DNA from: Undaria pinnatifida
Taxonomy: Eukaryota > Sar > Phaeophyceae > Laminariales > Alariaceae
Assembly: GCA_012845835.1 (NCBI GenBank)
Contig: JABAKD010000020.1
Location: 17,086,306-17,150,305 of the forward strand
Length of the DNA stretch: 64,000 bases
Direction of reading: 5' to 3'
Position numbers and translations under genes: made by a program. Position 1 is the stretch's first letter; every line of letters starts with the position of its first letter. The notes beneath the pieces were generated by a model. The model saw only the letters and a list, made by a program, of their open reading frames with translations, was not told the origin of the DNA and ran no database searches. Below are positions 22,814-33,964 of the stretch, piece after piece.

Positions 22814-24068
22814 GAGCAATGGCCGAAATCGGGTACACCCGATCGACCGATAGCCGTTATCGGGTACCCCTTGAACACACAGTACCACAACGACTCAGGA
22901 CGACATCTCATTGGTCGAAACCACACCGCATCCGAACGCAGCCGCATGTCCATCGGGTGCACCCGATTATGGCTGAACAAGTCCTCGAAATGTACCTGAC
23001 TCGCATTCAAGCCACCCGATTATGGCCGGGCTACTCGACCACCAGCCCACACGCACACACGAACGCGCTGCGGGCGCGAACTGGCGCCACGTCACGAGGC
23101 GGGGCATTGTTTGTTCTTTCGTCTCGGAGCTCTTTTTCCGGAGCTCTTTTTTGTGGCTTGTGAGACCCCGCTCCGCTCACGCCGACGCGCCCAACCACAG
23201 CCACAGCAGTAGTGATTTGCGACAACGGCCACCAGCGACAGCCGAGTACACACAAAATTGGCAACACAACGCAACATGTCCACGAATATACATGAGGCTC
23301 CACACATAACATGAAGCACTGCTGTGTACAGGACTGCTGGATTTTGGCCATTGCAAAACTAATTCCTATGTGAGAGAGGTACAATCACGACCCACAGAGC
23401 TTTTCCTGAAAACGGCGTCCCTGCAGGGCACCTGTTAGCGAGATCTAGGAAATCAGTTGACTCAAATCATTTGATCCTCATTTCTCGGGGTGTGATGTGA
23501 CAGGTGGCGGCAATACATTTCTCGGGACCGCCACGCCACGAACATATCTCCCTGTCTGTGCCATTTGGAAAGGAGCATCTGAATCCTTAGCCCTTCTCGT
23601 TCCGTGTCCGTGCCCAGGTAGTCTGTGACCTATGTCTAAACCGTCTGCATAGATGCGCTTCTGTGCCTTGTGTGTAGGCGTGCTAACTGCGACTTCATGG
23701 TCCACAAAAAAGAGCTCCGAAAAAAGATTGAGAAACAGCTGCGGAAAAAGAGCTCCGAGACGAAAGAACAAACAATGCCCCGCCTCGTGACGTGGCGCGA
23801 GTTCGCGCCCGCTGCGCGTTCGTGTGTGCGTGTGGGCTGACGGTCGAGTAGCCCGGCCATAATCGGGTGGCTTGTATGCGAGTCAGGTACATTTCGAGGA
23901 CTTGTTCAGCCATAATCGGGTGCACCCGATGGACATGCGGCTGCGTTCGGATGCGGTGTGGTTTCGACCAATGAGATGTCGTCCTGAGTCGTTGTGGTAC
24001 TGTGTGTTCAAGGGGTACCCGATAACGGCTATCGGTCGATCGGGTGTACCCGATTTCGGCCATTTCTC
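22814..24068. mobile_element. Non-autonomous Mutator-like element (MULE) with long inverted repeats
   Basis: A 1255-bp insertion with terminal inverted repeats of 344 bp (22814-23157) and 367 bp (23702-24068). They differ at only a handful of bases plus a gap of about 23 bp near the inner end. It starts GAGCAATGGCCGAAATC and its other end reads GAGAAATGGCCGAAATC. The flanks TAACTACAA (22805-22813 and 24069-24077) are a perfect 9-bp target duplication. Unit A has the empty site with one TAACTACAA at 13804-13812. Long TIRs, 9-bp duplication and a GAG start are Mutator-superfamily traits. The inverted repeats hold palindromic ATCGGGTGCACCCGAT-type words, candidate transposase sites. There is no transposase, so it must have been moved in trans. 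Near-identical TIRs and the perfect duplication suggest a recent insertion. Confidence 0.92.
23158..23701. other. Unique internal segment of the MULE
   Basis: 544 bp between the inverted repeats, not repeated elsewhere in the window. On the minus strand 23701-23478 is open and reads as an ordinary-looking peptide segment (around KAQKRIYADGLDIGHRLPGH) that ends in a stop. No transposase motif is seen. It may be captured host DNA, as in Pack-MULEs, but no source is visible. Confidence 0.4.
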
Positions 24069-24340
24069 TAACTACAACTACGCACTTGACATTACGCAAC
24101 AGAAGCTTGGCAAAAGTCAGTATTTTGCAGGAGCTGTCACGACACGAGGCGAGAACGGCCGAGGCCGCTCCCGGCAGAGACGGGAGGGGCGAACAAGGTG
24201 AGGCACGTCCAGGAAACAGCCAGGAAACAGCGCGCCAAGAGGTGGACCTCGGCTCGAGTTTGGTTCAGGACGGCTCAAAACCTGGTCTACTTCGGGCCTC
24301 TCGATCGCTGAAACGACAGGGTCAACATATTTTATAAAAA
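24069..24340 (+). repeat. Repeat S, copy 4, right half after the MULE
   Basis: Begins with the right target duplication and continues the sequence of 13813-14060. An extra direct repeat CCAGGAAACAG occurs at 24208-24230. Confidence 0.75.
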
Positions 24341-25002
24341 TACACGGGGGCTCTGCCGCGGCGGGCTGCCGCCCGCCTTGGATCCGCGCACACCCGTAAT
24401 TTTCGAGGATGCATGACATGTATCATGAGTAGATGATTATAGGAAAATCGAGGCTGTGCATGCGACAGCACTGCCAAGGGGTACATGAAAAACAAATCGT
24501 GTTTGAATACAGAAAAATAACTGGAATCTGGTGCAATAAACCACAGCAACGAATTGAGTCATCCGGCACACGACGACGAACAACAGCAGCTGCAGCCCCA
24601 GCGAAACGCATATTATGTACAAGGGATCCGCTCCGCGGGCGGCTGACGCCGCCCGCTACGCTCACGCAAGGCAAGGAAGAATGCAACTAAAAACATATGT
24701 AAAGGGGGCAGAAAGAAGAGGCCCATGATTTGGTGCGAACAGCGATTTAATAATGCCAACAGCTGCTTAAAGCAAGTTGCCCTTTTGTGCTCAGCTGTGC
24801 TGTGTGCTTATGTTACCGGTGTTACGTTTTGATCGGCAGTACGGGGATAATTTGCGTGGGGAAAAAACAGGGGACCGTGAAAGATCAAATACATGTAGAA
24901 AAAGAAAGAGAAGAAAAGTAGGACACAACAACACGTATATTATACCCGGTACTGCTCTATGTTCGAAAGAAAGCACACAGCGCAGCACAACACAGCACCG
25001 CA

Positions 25003-25070
25003 GCGAAGGGCACGGCACCGCATCGCACGGCTCCGCACGGCTCCGCACGGCTCCGCACGGCGCTACGCTG
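25003..25070 (+). repeat. Short GC-rich GCACGGC repeat
   Basis: GCACGGC occurs about five times, as CGCACGGCTC copies in a row. A related degenerate stretch is at 38470-38600. Confidence 0.7.
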
Positions 25071-25189
25071 CGCTGCTGGGCTATATATAATAGCCGGACC
25101 GGATTGATCTGAGCTGGGTGTACATTGTGATCCAACAGCGTAGTACCTGATGGTACGTACAAACCTGGTGTAGTAGTACCGGTATGTAC

Positions 25190-26105
25190 TATATGCCTCG
25201 AGGTCTTCTCGTTGGTTCGAATCCCGGTGTCATCGGGGAAAAAAAAATTATCCTCATAAAAAAAATAATAGATCGTATCAATGTGACTTTGTGGTCTTCT
25301 AGTAGATAGACTGTCCGCTTATAAGCCTGGTTTTCGTTGGTTGAATCCAGGGGTCATATGAAGAAAAAATTATCCTCATAAAAAAATTGATATATATTTG
25401 TAAAAAAATAGTACTGGCAGATACACCACTGCTGCTGTGACATATTGTGGTCTGGTACGTACATGGACTGTCTGCTTATAATCCTGGTGGCCTTCGCTGG
25501 TTCGAATCCGGATGTCATCGAAAAAAAAAATGATCCTCATGAAAAATCGATATTTATTTGTCAAAAAATAAAAATAGATAGCGATGAGACATTGTGGTCT
25601 AGTAGATAGACTGTCCGCTTATAAGCCTGGCTTTCGTTGGTTGAATCCAGGTGTCATACGGGGAAAAAATTATCCTCTTAACAAAATCGATATATATATA
25701 TTTTTAATGAAAAATTGAAAAACGTCAGCTGTGAGTATCACCGATTGAATGGTTGAAACTCAACTGTGCAAGCTTCGTGGTACATCTATGTTTCACTAAT
25801 ATACAGCAGTAGTAGTAGTTGCACACAAAAAAATAGTACTGGTAGATACCACTGCGGCTGCGACATTGTGGTCTAGTAGATAGACTGCCCATTTATAATC
25901 CTGGCCTTCGCTGGTTCGAATCCGGGTGTCATCGGAAAAAAAAAATCCTTATGAAAAATCGATACTTGGTACCTGGTATTTAATAATCAATTTTATTTGT
26001 AAAAATAAAATAGATATCAACGTGACGCTGTGATCTAGTAGATAGACTGTCTGCTTGTAAGCTTGGTCTTCGGTGGTTCGAATCTCATGGGGAGAAAAAA
26101 GTGAT
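25190..26105 (+). repeat. Tandem array of six tRNA-like SINE units
   Basis: Units near 25193 (B half only), 25290, 25445, 25590, 25865 and 26028. Each has an A-box TGGTCTAGTAGATAGA, a GTCCGCTTATAA-type middle and a B-box GGTTCGAATCC or GGTTGAATCC. Then come TGTCAT, a poly-A stretch and TTATCCTCAT. The acceptor arms do not pair well, so these are tRNA-derived repeats rather than working tRNA genes. The head-to-tail arrangement with A-rich spacers is unusual for SINEs. Confidence 0.7.
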
Positions 26106-26267
26106 CCGCATAATAAGGAAAATAAAAAAAAAAGTTCAGGTGGAGTAAGAAATCAAAGAAAAGCTGGACAGTCCCGCAAGTAATACGCTGGACGGGCCGA
26201 CCTCGGAGATGCCAGGGAAGCACCAACCGAGCGCTTTCAGCACAAATATAGTCGTATGTAAGTCTCT

Positions 26268-26860
26268 ATGTGTAACTTCAACAACAGCAACAGGAGCGGC
26301 AGCGGCGACAGTTCGACAACACCAAGCAGCATTTCCAGTATATTAATATGCATATACAATATTATTTTCAGTTTGCTTTGAGCCGATGCATGAAGAACAA
26401 AACAAGAGGGGGAGAAAATAAGAGTAAACGAGTATCGGACAATGTATACACCGGGGGTCGAACCCAGGGGAACGAAAACGAAGAAACTAACGTTAAAAAA
26501 AAGTGAATTAGCCGATGTTCGAACTCGCGCTCGAACAACTAACTCTTTTGGTGCTACCCCTCAAGCTACTTTTGGACGACTACCGCTGGGCACAAAAGAA
26601 TGTGTACTTCGTACCTACGACTACGCACTTGACTTTTCGCAACAGAATAAAAACACGATTCTTGCACCAGCTGTCACGAAATGAAACGAGAACGGCCGAG
26701 GCCACCCCTGGCAGTGTCGGGAGGAGCGAGCAAGGTGACGCACGTCAAGCAAATCAACGCGCCGAGAGGTGGCCTCAGCTCGAGTTATGCTGCAGACGGC
26801 TCAAAACCTAGTCTAAATCGGACCCTTCGGCTGCTCTCGTAGCAAGCACTAACATATATC
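26268..26860 (+). repeat. Repeat S, copy 5
   Basis: Equivalent of 14343-14950 in unit B, close to identical by eye apart from short indels (for instance a loss near 26646). Confidence 0.75.
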
Positions 26861-27340
26861 TATACAGACAACGATTATATTTGTTAGAGAACGGGGATTT
26901 GGCAACGAGTTTTTCTCGTCTCGGCCTCAGTGCAGGATTCTCGGAACTGGAATTTCAAATCGCTTCGTTCGAGCGCCATCTTCGGGGGGCGGCTCCAACG
27001 TCCCTCGCCCTGCCTTATCCGTTCCGCACCTCGACGTGAACGCGGATGGGGCTGAGCGAGACAAGCGAGAAGTGCGCAAAGTTTTGTATTTTGGACGGTA
27101 CTCTGGATATATTGTTTGAATCTCAGTACAGGATTCTCGGAACTGGAATTTCTCGGTCAAATCGCTTCGTTCGAGCGCCATCTTCGGGGGGCGGCTCCAA
27201 CGTCCCTCGCCCTGCCTTATCCGTTCCGCACCTCGAGGTGAACGCGGATGGGGATGAGCGAGACAAGCGAGAAGTGCGCAAAGTTTTGTATTTTGGGCGG
27301 TACTCTGGAGATATTGTTTGGATCTTGATGTTCGGAGAGG

Positions 27341-28150
27341 TTGATAAAACAAAACTTGGGAAGACATTATTTCCAAACTGGCGTCATATTTCGTCCCGAA
27401 ACAGAGAATATTTACTGTTAAATAAACCCATGGTCGCCCCGGAGGTCTAGTGGTTACCCTCGAATACTGCTAGCAGCGTTGGTCCTTGAGTTTGATTGCC
27501 ACCGTGGTGAAATTTCGACTGTATTTGCGAAAATGAAAAAAAGGATCAACTGCTGAGAACGCCTAGCAGCATGCGTAGGCACGATTCGACGCAAGTCGAC
27601 GAAGAGGTGATAAAATAAAACTTGGGAAGACATTATTTCCAAACTGGCGACATATATCGTCCCGAAACAGAGAATATTTACTGTTAAAAAAAAAACATGG
27701 ACGCCCGGGAGGTCTAGTGGTTACCCTCGAATACTGCTAGCAGCGTTGGCCCTTGAGTTTGATTCCCACCGTGGTGAAATTTCGACTGTATTTGCGAAAA
27801 TGAAAAAAAGGATCAACTGCTGAGAACGCCTAGCAGCATGCGAAGGCACGATTCGACGCGAGTCGACGAAGAGGTGATAAAATAAAACTTGGGAAGACAT
27901 TATTTCCAAACTGGCGTCATATATCGTCCCAAAACAAAGAATATTTACTGTTAAAAAAATCCCCATGGTCGCCCCGGTGGTCTAGTGGTTACCCTCGAAT
28001 ACTACTATTAATAGCAGTGTTGGTTCTTGAGTTTGATTCCCACCTTGGTGAAATTTCGACCGTATTTGCAAAAATGAAAAAAAATGATCGACTGCTGAGA
28101 ACGCCTAGCAGCGTGGGTAGGTGTGCGCGCGCGCGACGCGAGTCGACGAG
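27341..28150 (+). repeat. 267-bp tandem triplication of R plus SINE head
   Basis: GATAAAAYAAAACTTGGG recurs at 27341, 27608 and 27875, a period of 267. Each unit contains R sequence, CCATGG and the SINE head with its A and B boxes. Only the third continues into the full SINE body. Unit A has a single copy. Confidence 0.85.
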
Positions 28151-28316
28151 GGAAGAAAATGCTGAATGATTCTCGAGATAAAAATAAAGGCACGTACCGT
28201 AGTGGGGAGAGGGGAGGATTGCCAGCCATGTGACCCCGGATTTGAGTTACTATCGGGAGGGAGCGCGAGAGTAAGGCGAGGATAACAAATGGGATGAAGA
28301 GAAGAAAAGAAAAATG
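27962..28316 (+). mobile_element. tRNA-derived SINE (family 1), full copy in unit B
   Basis: Same insertion as 15329-15661. It has the TGGTCTAGTGG A-box and TTTGATTCCC B-box, with a GCGCGCGCG expansion near 28127. Confidence 0.85.
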
Positions 28317-29139
28317 GTAACGCGGTGGGTATCATAGTAGTGCATTTATTTATTGAATTTCGGTAGGTACGTACGTACACAGGACATACGTGGCAAGCGC
28401 ACGCATGGCTGAAACGAGGAGGTAGTGGTTACGATTACTACGCCAGAAAAAGCCACACAGCAGCATTACGAGTAGCTGCGTCCCCGGCCTCGAGGATGGT
28501 AATATACGAGTTCGGGTACATCGACATAGTTTGTACTCGTGCAAGAAATATAGGTACGAGCAAGATCACACACACCGATGCTCTATTACACACGTGTTTC
28601 TTGCCTGACATATGGCATGAGGAGGGTGTACCAAAAAACAGGGAATGACTTTTCGACCGAAAAAACAAGGGGGAAAATCGTTCCTGTTGTTAAGCTGCAC
28701 CACGCGAAGGTCGTACTGTATAGACGGTATCCCGGTTAGAAACCAGTGGCATGCATTCGTCCCGGTATAACTTCGGCGGGTGGTTCTTTTCCCCAAGACT
28801 CTTTGGCGCCGTATCGGCGGTGTGGAAGGCGGTATTTCTTGCTGTGGTGTCTGTCTCCGATGCTGTTCTGGTCGTTTGCCTATCAACTGGAAGCGGTCGT
28901 GTTGGTACGTAACTGACAATTCATTTTGTGTTGCTCCCTACTTGACGTGCTCCTTGCTGCTGATTGCCGATTGATGATCTCTAGTGGAGTGGCTTTATTC
29001 CTGATGATATAGTACGATACCCAAGCAAGTTGCATCGTTCTCGGATTCGATCTGGACTGAATTATGCAATTGGTCCATGCACAACTTCTCGAATCACACG
29101 CCAGTATGAGATGATAGACATTGAACTAGCTGAACTTCT

Positions 29140-30765
29140 TAGTGAGTGGCAGTTTCCTCTATCCACGAACCCCAGGCGAGCCGATCACTCGAGTACCCGG
29201 AGGTTGGGCTAAACTGTGCGGGGCGATATCAACGCAAGGGGCCAACTGAGACGTCAGCGTACCGGGGATGGGGCATAAGAATCGAAATTCGGCAGTGCGA
29301 GTTGCCCCATTTTTTTCTAGTTGTAAATACCTCGAAGGATTTCCGAACCGGGGGTTGGGCCCTATTATGTGGTGCTGGCGTTGTATACGAACCTTAGCTA
29401 AGGATTCTACACCATGCGGTCTGGTGTCGACCCGGGAGAAGTCGGCTTTCGTCCGCGGTTTGTTGGAGTTAATGGGGTATGGAAGGATTTCTGGAACGGG
29501 GGTGGGGCCTTATCCTCATCGGGTTGGAAAGTCCCCACCATTGGCTGGCCTATATCCGCCTCGGGTGTCTCTGGCTCTACGGGCTGCACAGCCAATCACC
29601 GATAAGTCAATGTGAATAGGTGATTGTCACACCATGCGGGGCTGTGTCGACCCGCGGGGGAAATCGGAAATCGACCGCGGTTTGTCAGGATTTCTGAAAC
29701 GGGCATGGGATATGTATCCTCCCGTGGTGGCGCTGCCCTCGTGTCCGAGCCCCAGCCAATCAGCGGCAAGCCAATACGGTTGGAGTGCCACGCCGTGCGG
29801 GGCGGTGTCGACCCGGGGGATCATCGTTATTGATCCCGCGGTTTTGGAGCCGTAGAGATTCGGGGGGGTTATGAACCGGGAATGGGACCCTACCTCTCGC
29901 GTGTGCGACGGATGTGCCCCACATTGACGGGCCTCTACCCAACCAGGACAGCGCACTGGAGCTCGAACGAATCAGCGATTAGCCAACGTGTGGTGCAAAA
30001 ACGAGTTTAGAAGGAAACAACTCGATCGAGTAGCATGTGTTGTGTCAATACTTTTAGTCTAGTTCCTTGCAATGGCGTCGCAGGCGGGGTGTAAAATTAT
30101 GACCAGTGAGCCGCGGGTTCGATCCTCACCGTCTTTCCCGTATAGAAAAAACAACGAATGATTTTCTCACGTTTAAGAACCTGTAAAACTCAACCACTTA
30201 AAAACAGCGATGAGAGCAAAACATGATAATGGCAAGTCACTCCAATACCAAAAAAGTTGCATTGGATACTGGGTACCTCATCGGGGTTCCCGACATAATG
30301 CAAGAAATATGTCAGGTTTAGTGGGGGAGAATGTGCTGGAAAAACGAGTTCAGAAGGAAACAACTCGAGTAGCATTTGTTGCGTAACATTTTTAGTATAC
30401 TTCCTCACAAACGGTGTTGGGGTTTCCTCACCGTGCGGGGCGGTCTCGACCCGAAAAAACTCGGTTTTCTTCCTCAGTTAGTAGAAGGTTAGAGAATCTA
30501 GATATGGAACGGCCTCTGGGCCGGGGATGGAACCCTATCCTCCGGGGGTGGAGCTGGATCAACACACAAACCCCAGCTAATCAGAGGTCGGCCGATGGGG
30601 TTGGGAATTCCACACCGTGCTGGGAGGTATCAACCCAGATGATATCCGCGTGTTCGTCCCCGGGAGTTCGGAGTTGTAGGTGTGTGGGTGGATGCCGATC
30701 CCGTGATGTGACCCTCTTGTGCCTGGGTGACGCATATTTTGAGTATTGATCCCGGCCAATGAGCG
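29140..30765 (+). repeat. CCAAT/CCGGGG satellite array in R, unit B
   Basis: Copy of 16490-18080 with the same unit order and the same interruption (30000-30410). Confidence 0.7.
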
Positions 30766-31430
30766 ATCAGACAAAAATGACATGCTTTTATTTTCGTCTA
30801 AAAAAGCTCCAGCCTGAAATTCTCAACTGTCAAAATCGTAAGCGTTGTCGTCGCGTACTGTATCTGCAAGAAGCGAGCGATCTACAGCTAGCAACAAGGA
30901 GCAGCGATGCAATAGCATTCGAGGAATTGAATGACAAAGGCAGGGACACCACCGTCTTTCGCGCCGGGAACACCGTCAGCACGTCTCTCCACGATCAAAC
31001 TACACACACAGACAGGCGACGCTCGGATCTAGATGATACTATCATGCATGGTGTATTTCAGAAAGCTGGCCCAGTGCGCGCCCCCTATTGGCCACGAAGA
31101 GAACACGCAACAGACATGGTCAGTCACCTTGCTAGCCCTGGATGCTTGATTAGGTAAACACATCAAAAGAAAAGCAATCGACACGTTTCGTCGCCAGACT
31201 AAAGGGTCGGTCGGTGTGTGCTCGTATATATACTGTCGAAATATGATGAAGCTCGGAATCGGATTCATGGTTTCAAAGAAACGGTTTCAAGTAGTCAATA
31301 GTTAGCCTATACCTAACTCTTGGCATTACCTTACATACTGTACGCGTAGACTAGGTTTGTGTGTGGTAACGTTTTACTCTTTCAAATATTGAATTAAACA
31401 ATTCCAAGTGCTGCCCTGCCCTGCCCAAAG

Positions 31431-31460
31431 CATGGGTGCCGGTGAATGCCGGCACCCATG
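31431..31460 (+). repeat. R terminal hairpin, intact copy
   Basis: CATGGGTGCCGG and CCGGCACCCATG form a perfect 12-bp stem with a 6-nt loop, followed by CGGAGCCCTTGTA. Confidence 0.85.
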
Positions 31461-31507
31461 CGGAGCCCTTGTATCTATATATATATACGCTTATTCTCCA
31501 TAATTAT

Positions 31508-32609
31508 CGTAAAAAATGAAAATACACTCCAGCTGTGAGATCGAAGACTTCGTCGAAACTCATCTCTGCAAGCTACGTGTGATACTCCGATCGCGCGTAT
31601 TACGAGTTGTGTGTCCTCATTAAGGATATAGGTCGGCGACTCCCCTAACAACTACAGTGTAGCTCTCAGGGTCAACAGGGTGATGTTAGTCAGTCTGCGC
31701 GGAAACTATAAAACCCGTTTCTAAGGGGGACAAAATCTGACAGCTGTGGAGAGAAATGTATCCGTTTATCAAGTGAATCCTGTAAGTGGAATAACCGGTG
31801 AGGGGTGAACCGGTGAGGGGTGGGCGGAGTTTTGAAGGACGTGGGAGCCTGGTTTTGATCAAAAGCGAGCGGGGTTGGAAGCGGGGGGGAAGGGGGGGGG
31901 GGGGGGGGGGGGGGACGGACGGGCGGGCAATTTGTGCGTGGAAGATATAAATCCTTTTAAGGGGATAAATCTGACGGTTTTGGAAAAAAAAAAAAAAAAT
32001 GCACCAGTTTATCATAGGGGGGGGGGTTGGGGCGGGGGTGGGGCGTGTGGGGCAGCTCAATATGTGCGTGGAAACTATACATTATTTTGAGGGGATAAAT
32101 GTGACGGTTTTGGAAAGAATGCATCAGTTTATCATGTATATTTGGGGTAAGTCGTACAATCAGTGAGTAGAGAGAGGGTGGAGTGTTCGAGGGGGTGGGG
32201 ATGGGATGGGGTGGGGGGTTTGGGGAGGTGGAGGGTGGGGGCGGGGGGGGGGGGGGGGGGAAGGAAGGGTTTTAGGTGAGGGGTTTGTGATACGTGTGGT
32301 GCTAGGTCTAGGCGATGGTGCGGGTGGTGGGGAAGAAGGGGGCGTTCGGGGCGGGGGGGGGGGGGGGGACACAGCGGCATGGATGGCTCTAGCAAGATAA
32401 TGAGGTGATATAGTGCGTGAAGTGTCTACTAATCTGGCGGATTCCGATATTCGGTGGGGCGTTTGAGCAAGGGAGAGCGAGAAGGGGGGGGCGGGGGCGG
32501 GGGGCGGGGGGCGGGAGGCGGGGGGGAGGGGGCGGGGGGGGGGGGGGGGGGGAAGCTTTTTTAGGAGGTTTAGGTCACAAATAATATTCAAATACACTCC
32601 GGCTGTGAG
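31508..32609 (+). mobile_element. Poly-G element inserted in unit B
   Basis: An 1102-bp insertion absent at the matching site of unit A (about 18800-18812). Candidate 8-bp target duplications ATAATTAT lie at 31500-31507 and 32610-32617; unit A has ATATTTAT. Both ends carry, as direct repeats, AATACACTCC then A or G, then GCTGTGAG. The interior has many G runs (31888-31914, 32240-32262, 32351-32369, 32484-32552) and GGATAAATSTGACGGTTTTGG-type spacers. Related copies are at 47177-48740 and 51632-51900, and inverted at 42450-43316. No protein is supported; the Gly- and Pro-rich frames are products of the G runs. Confidence 0.65.
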
Positions 32610-32624
32610 ATAATTATAAATGTT

Positions 32625-33350
32625 GTCACAACAGCAGCAAGCAGCAGCGGCAGTCCAACGACAAACGGCAAGCTGTAGAAGTACAGCATACATACATACC
32701 TGATACAGTAACAGCAGCAGCAACGCCGCACAACTCTTGTGTGCGTGTAAGTTCAACAACAGTAGCACCACCAGCAGTACGACAAACAGCAAGCAGTGTC
32801 CAGTGTAATATGCTAAAATAAATAACGTATTCACCTTGGGCCGGTACCCGGACGTATAGAACAAAACAAAGAGGGAAGAAAAACAGAAATAAACAAAAAA
32901 AAGTAACAGAATATCCGATACACATCGAGGCTCGAACACAGACGGAAGAAACTAACAAAGAAAAGAAACAACCCAACAAAATGGGGGGGGGGGGTTCACC
33001 GCGACGCTTGATCCTGCAACTCGCGAATACAAACAGTGCGTGTGTAACTGCCGAACTACGCAATGACTTGTGGTCAGAAAATAATTGAGTGTTGTTATAC
33101 CTACGACTCCGCACTTGATATTTCGGAACGGAAAATGAGCAAAAACGTGTTTTTTCAAAGGCGACCACGACACGAAGCGAGAACGGGTGAGGGCGCCCCC
33201 GGCAGAGTCGAGAGAGGCGAGCAAGGTGAGGCACGTCCAGGAAACAGCGCGCCGAGAAGTGGACCTCGGCTAGAGGTATCTCGAAGACGGCCCAAAGTCT
33301 GGTCTAAATCGGACCCTTCGGCTGCTCTCGTGCAAGGGTCATCATATTCG
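32625..33350 (+). repeat. Repeat S, copy 6
   Basis: Equivalent of 18800-19550 in unit B, resuming after the poly-G element. A half copy follows at 33715-33940. Confidence 0.7.
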
Positions 33351-33964
33351 TGCATGTGTTTTAAGCAGCAAAGACAAATCAAAGGCAATAATGGTACCAA
33401 CTATACGTACATCACCTTGAGATAGGTGATATCAAACCTGCAGTGAAACGCAGAATCACACACACCGAAAAACAATAATGGTCGTAGAGGGATTCGAAGT
33501 TGCGACCTTCCAACCATAACGAACGCATGTCAACCGGTTAACACGTAAAAACGTTACACGCACAAAAGCAAAAGCGATCGTAGAGGCAATAGAAACCGCG
33601 ACCGTCCAACCAAAACTAACCCATATCAATCGTTTGGGCCACAAAACTCTCTGTATGTATCATTTTAAACTGATGTGCATCTCTACGCACGCGCAGAAAC
33701 TTGAGATCGGAACAGATATGTAAAAAAAATCGAAACTATTAATAGCACTCGATCCCGGGACATGACGAGAGCACGGCCGAGGCCGCCCAAGGCAGGGTCG
33801 GGAGGGGCAAGCAAGGTGAGACACTTGCAGGAAACAGCGCGGCGCGAGGTGGACCTCATCTCGAGCTATTTTGAAGACTGCTCAAACCCTGGTCCAAGTC
33901 GGACCCTTCGGCTGCTTTCGTGGAAGTGCGAACAGTTTTATATGTGTTTTATTTAGTTTTAGTA

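Larger units (their letters stand above)
24620..26264. mobile_element. Insertion block in unit B carrying a tRNA-like array
   Basis: Unit A passes from CATATTATGTA directly to TGTGTAACTTC (14336-14350); here 1.65 kb intervenes. The left end starts CAAGGGATCCGCTCCGCGGG with a GC-rich hairpin (GCGGGCGGC / GCCGCCCGC, 24638-24659). Read in reverse this resembles the R terminus (hairpin, then GGAGC..CCCTTGTA). Inside are GCACGGC repeats and six tRNA-like units. Insertion is favoured but loss from unit A is not excluded. Confidence 0.55.
26880..31499 (+). repeat. Repeat R, copy in unit B
   Basis: Equivalent of 14960-18795. Local amplifications are added: a roughly 195-bp duplication (26933-27128, 27129-27320) and a 267-bp triplication that includes a SINE head. 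The terminal hairpin is intact (31431-31460). Confidence 0.75.

Noticed and set aside
23289..23345. THAP-like zinc-finger start (Cys-rich MKHCCVQDC) inside the MULE
   Set aside because: The frame stops within a few codons and lacks the rest of the domain.
25190..26105. Functional tRNA genes
   Set aside because: A-box and B-box are good but the acceptor and anticodon arms do not pair, and some copies have insertions in the A-box.
31875..32939. Gly-rich and Pro-rich frames over the poly-G elements, including a 259-codon minus frame (also 47594-47984, 48394-48750, 50735-51277, 51355-51642)
   Set aside because: They exist because long G or C runs lack stops; frames differ between copies of the same element.
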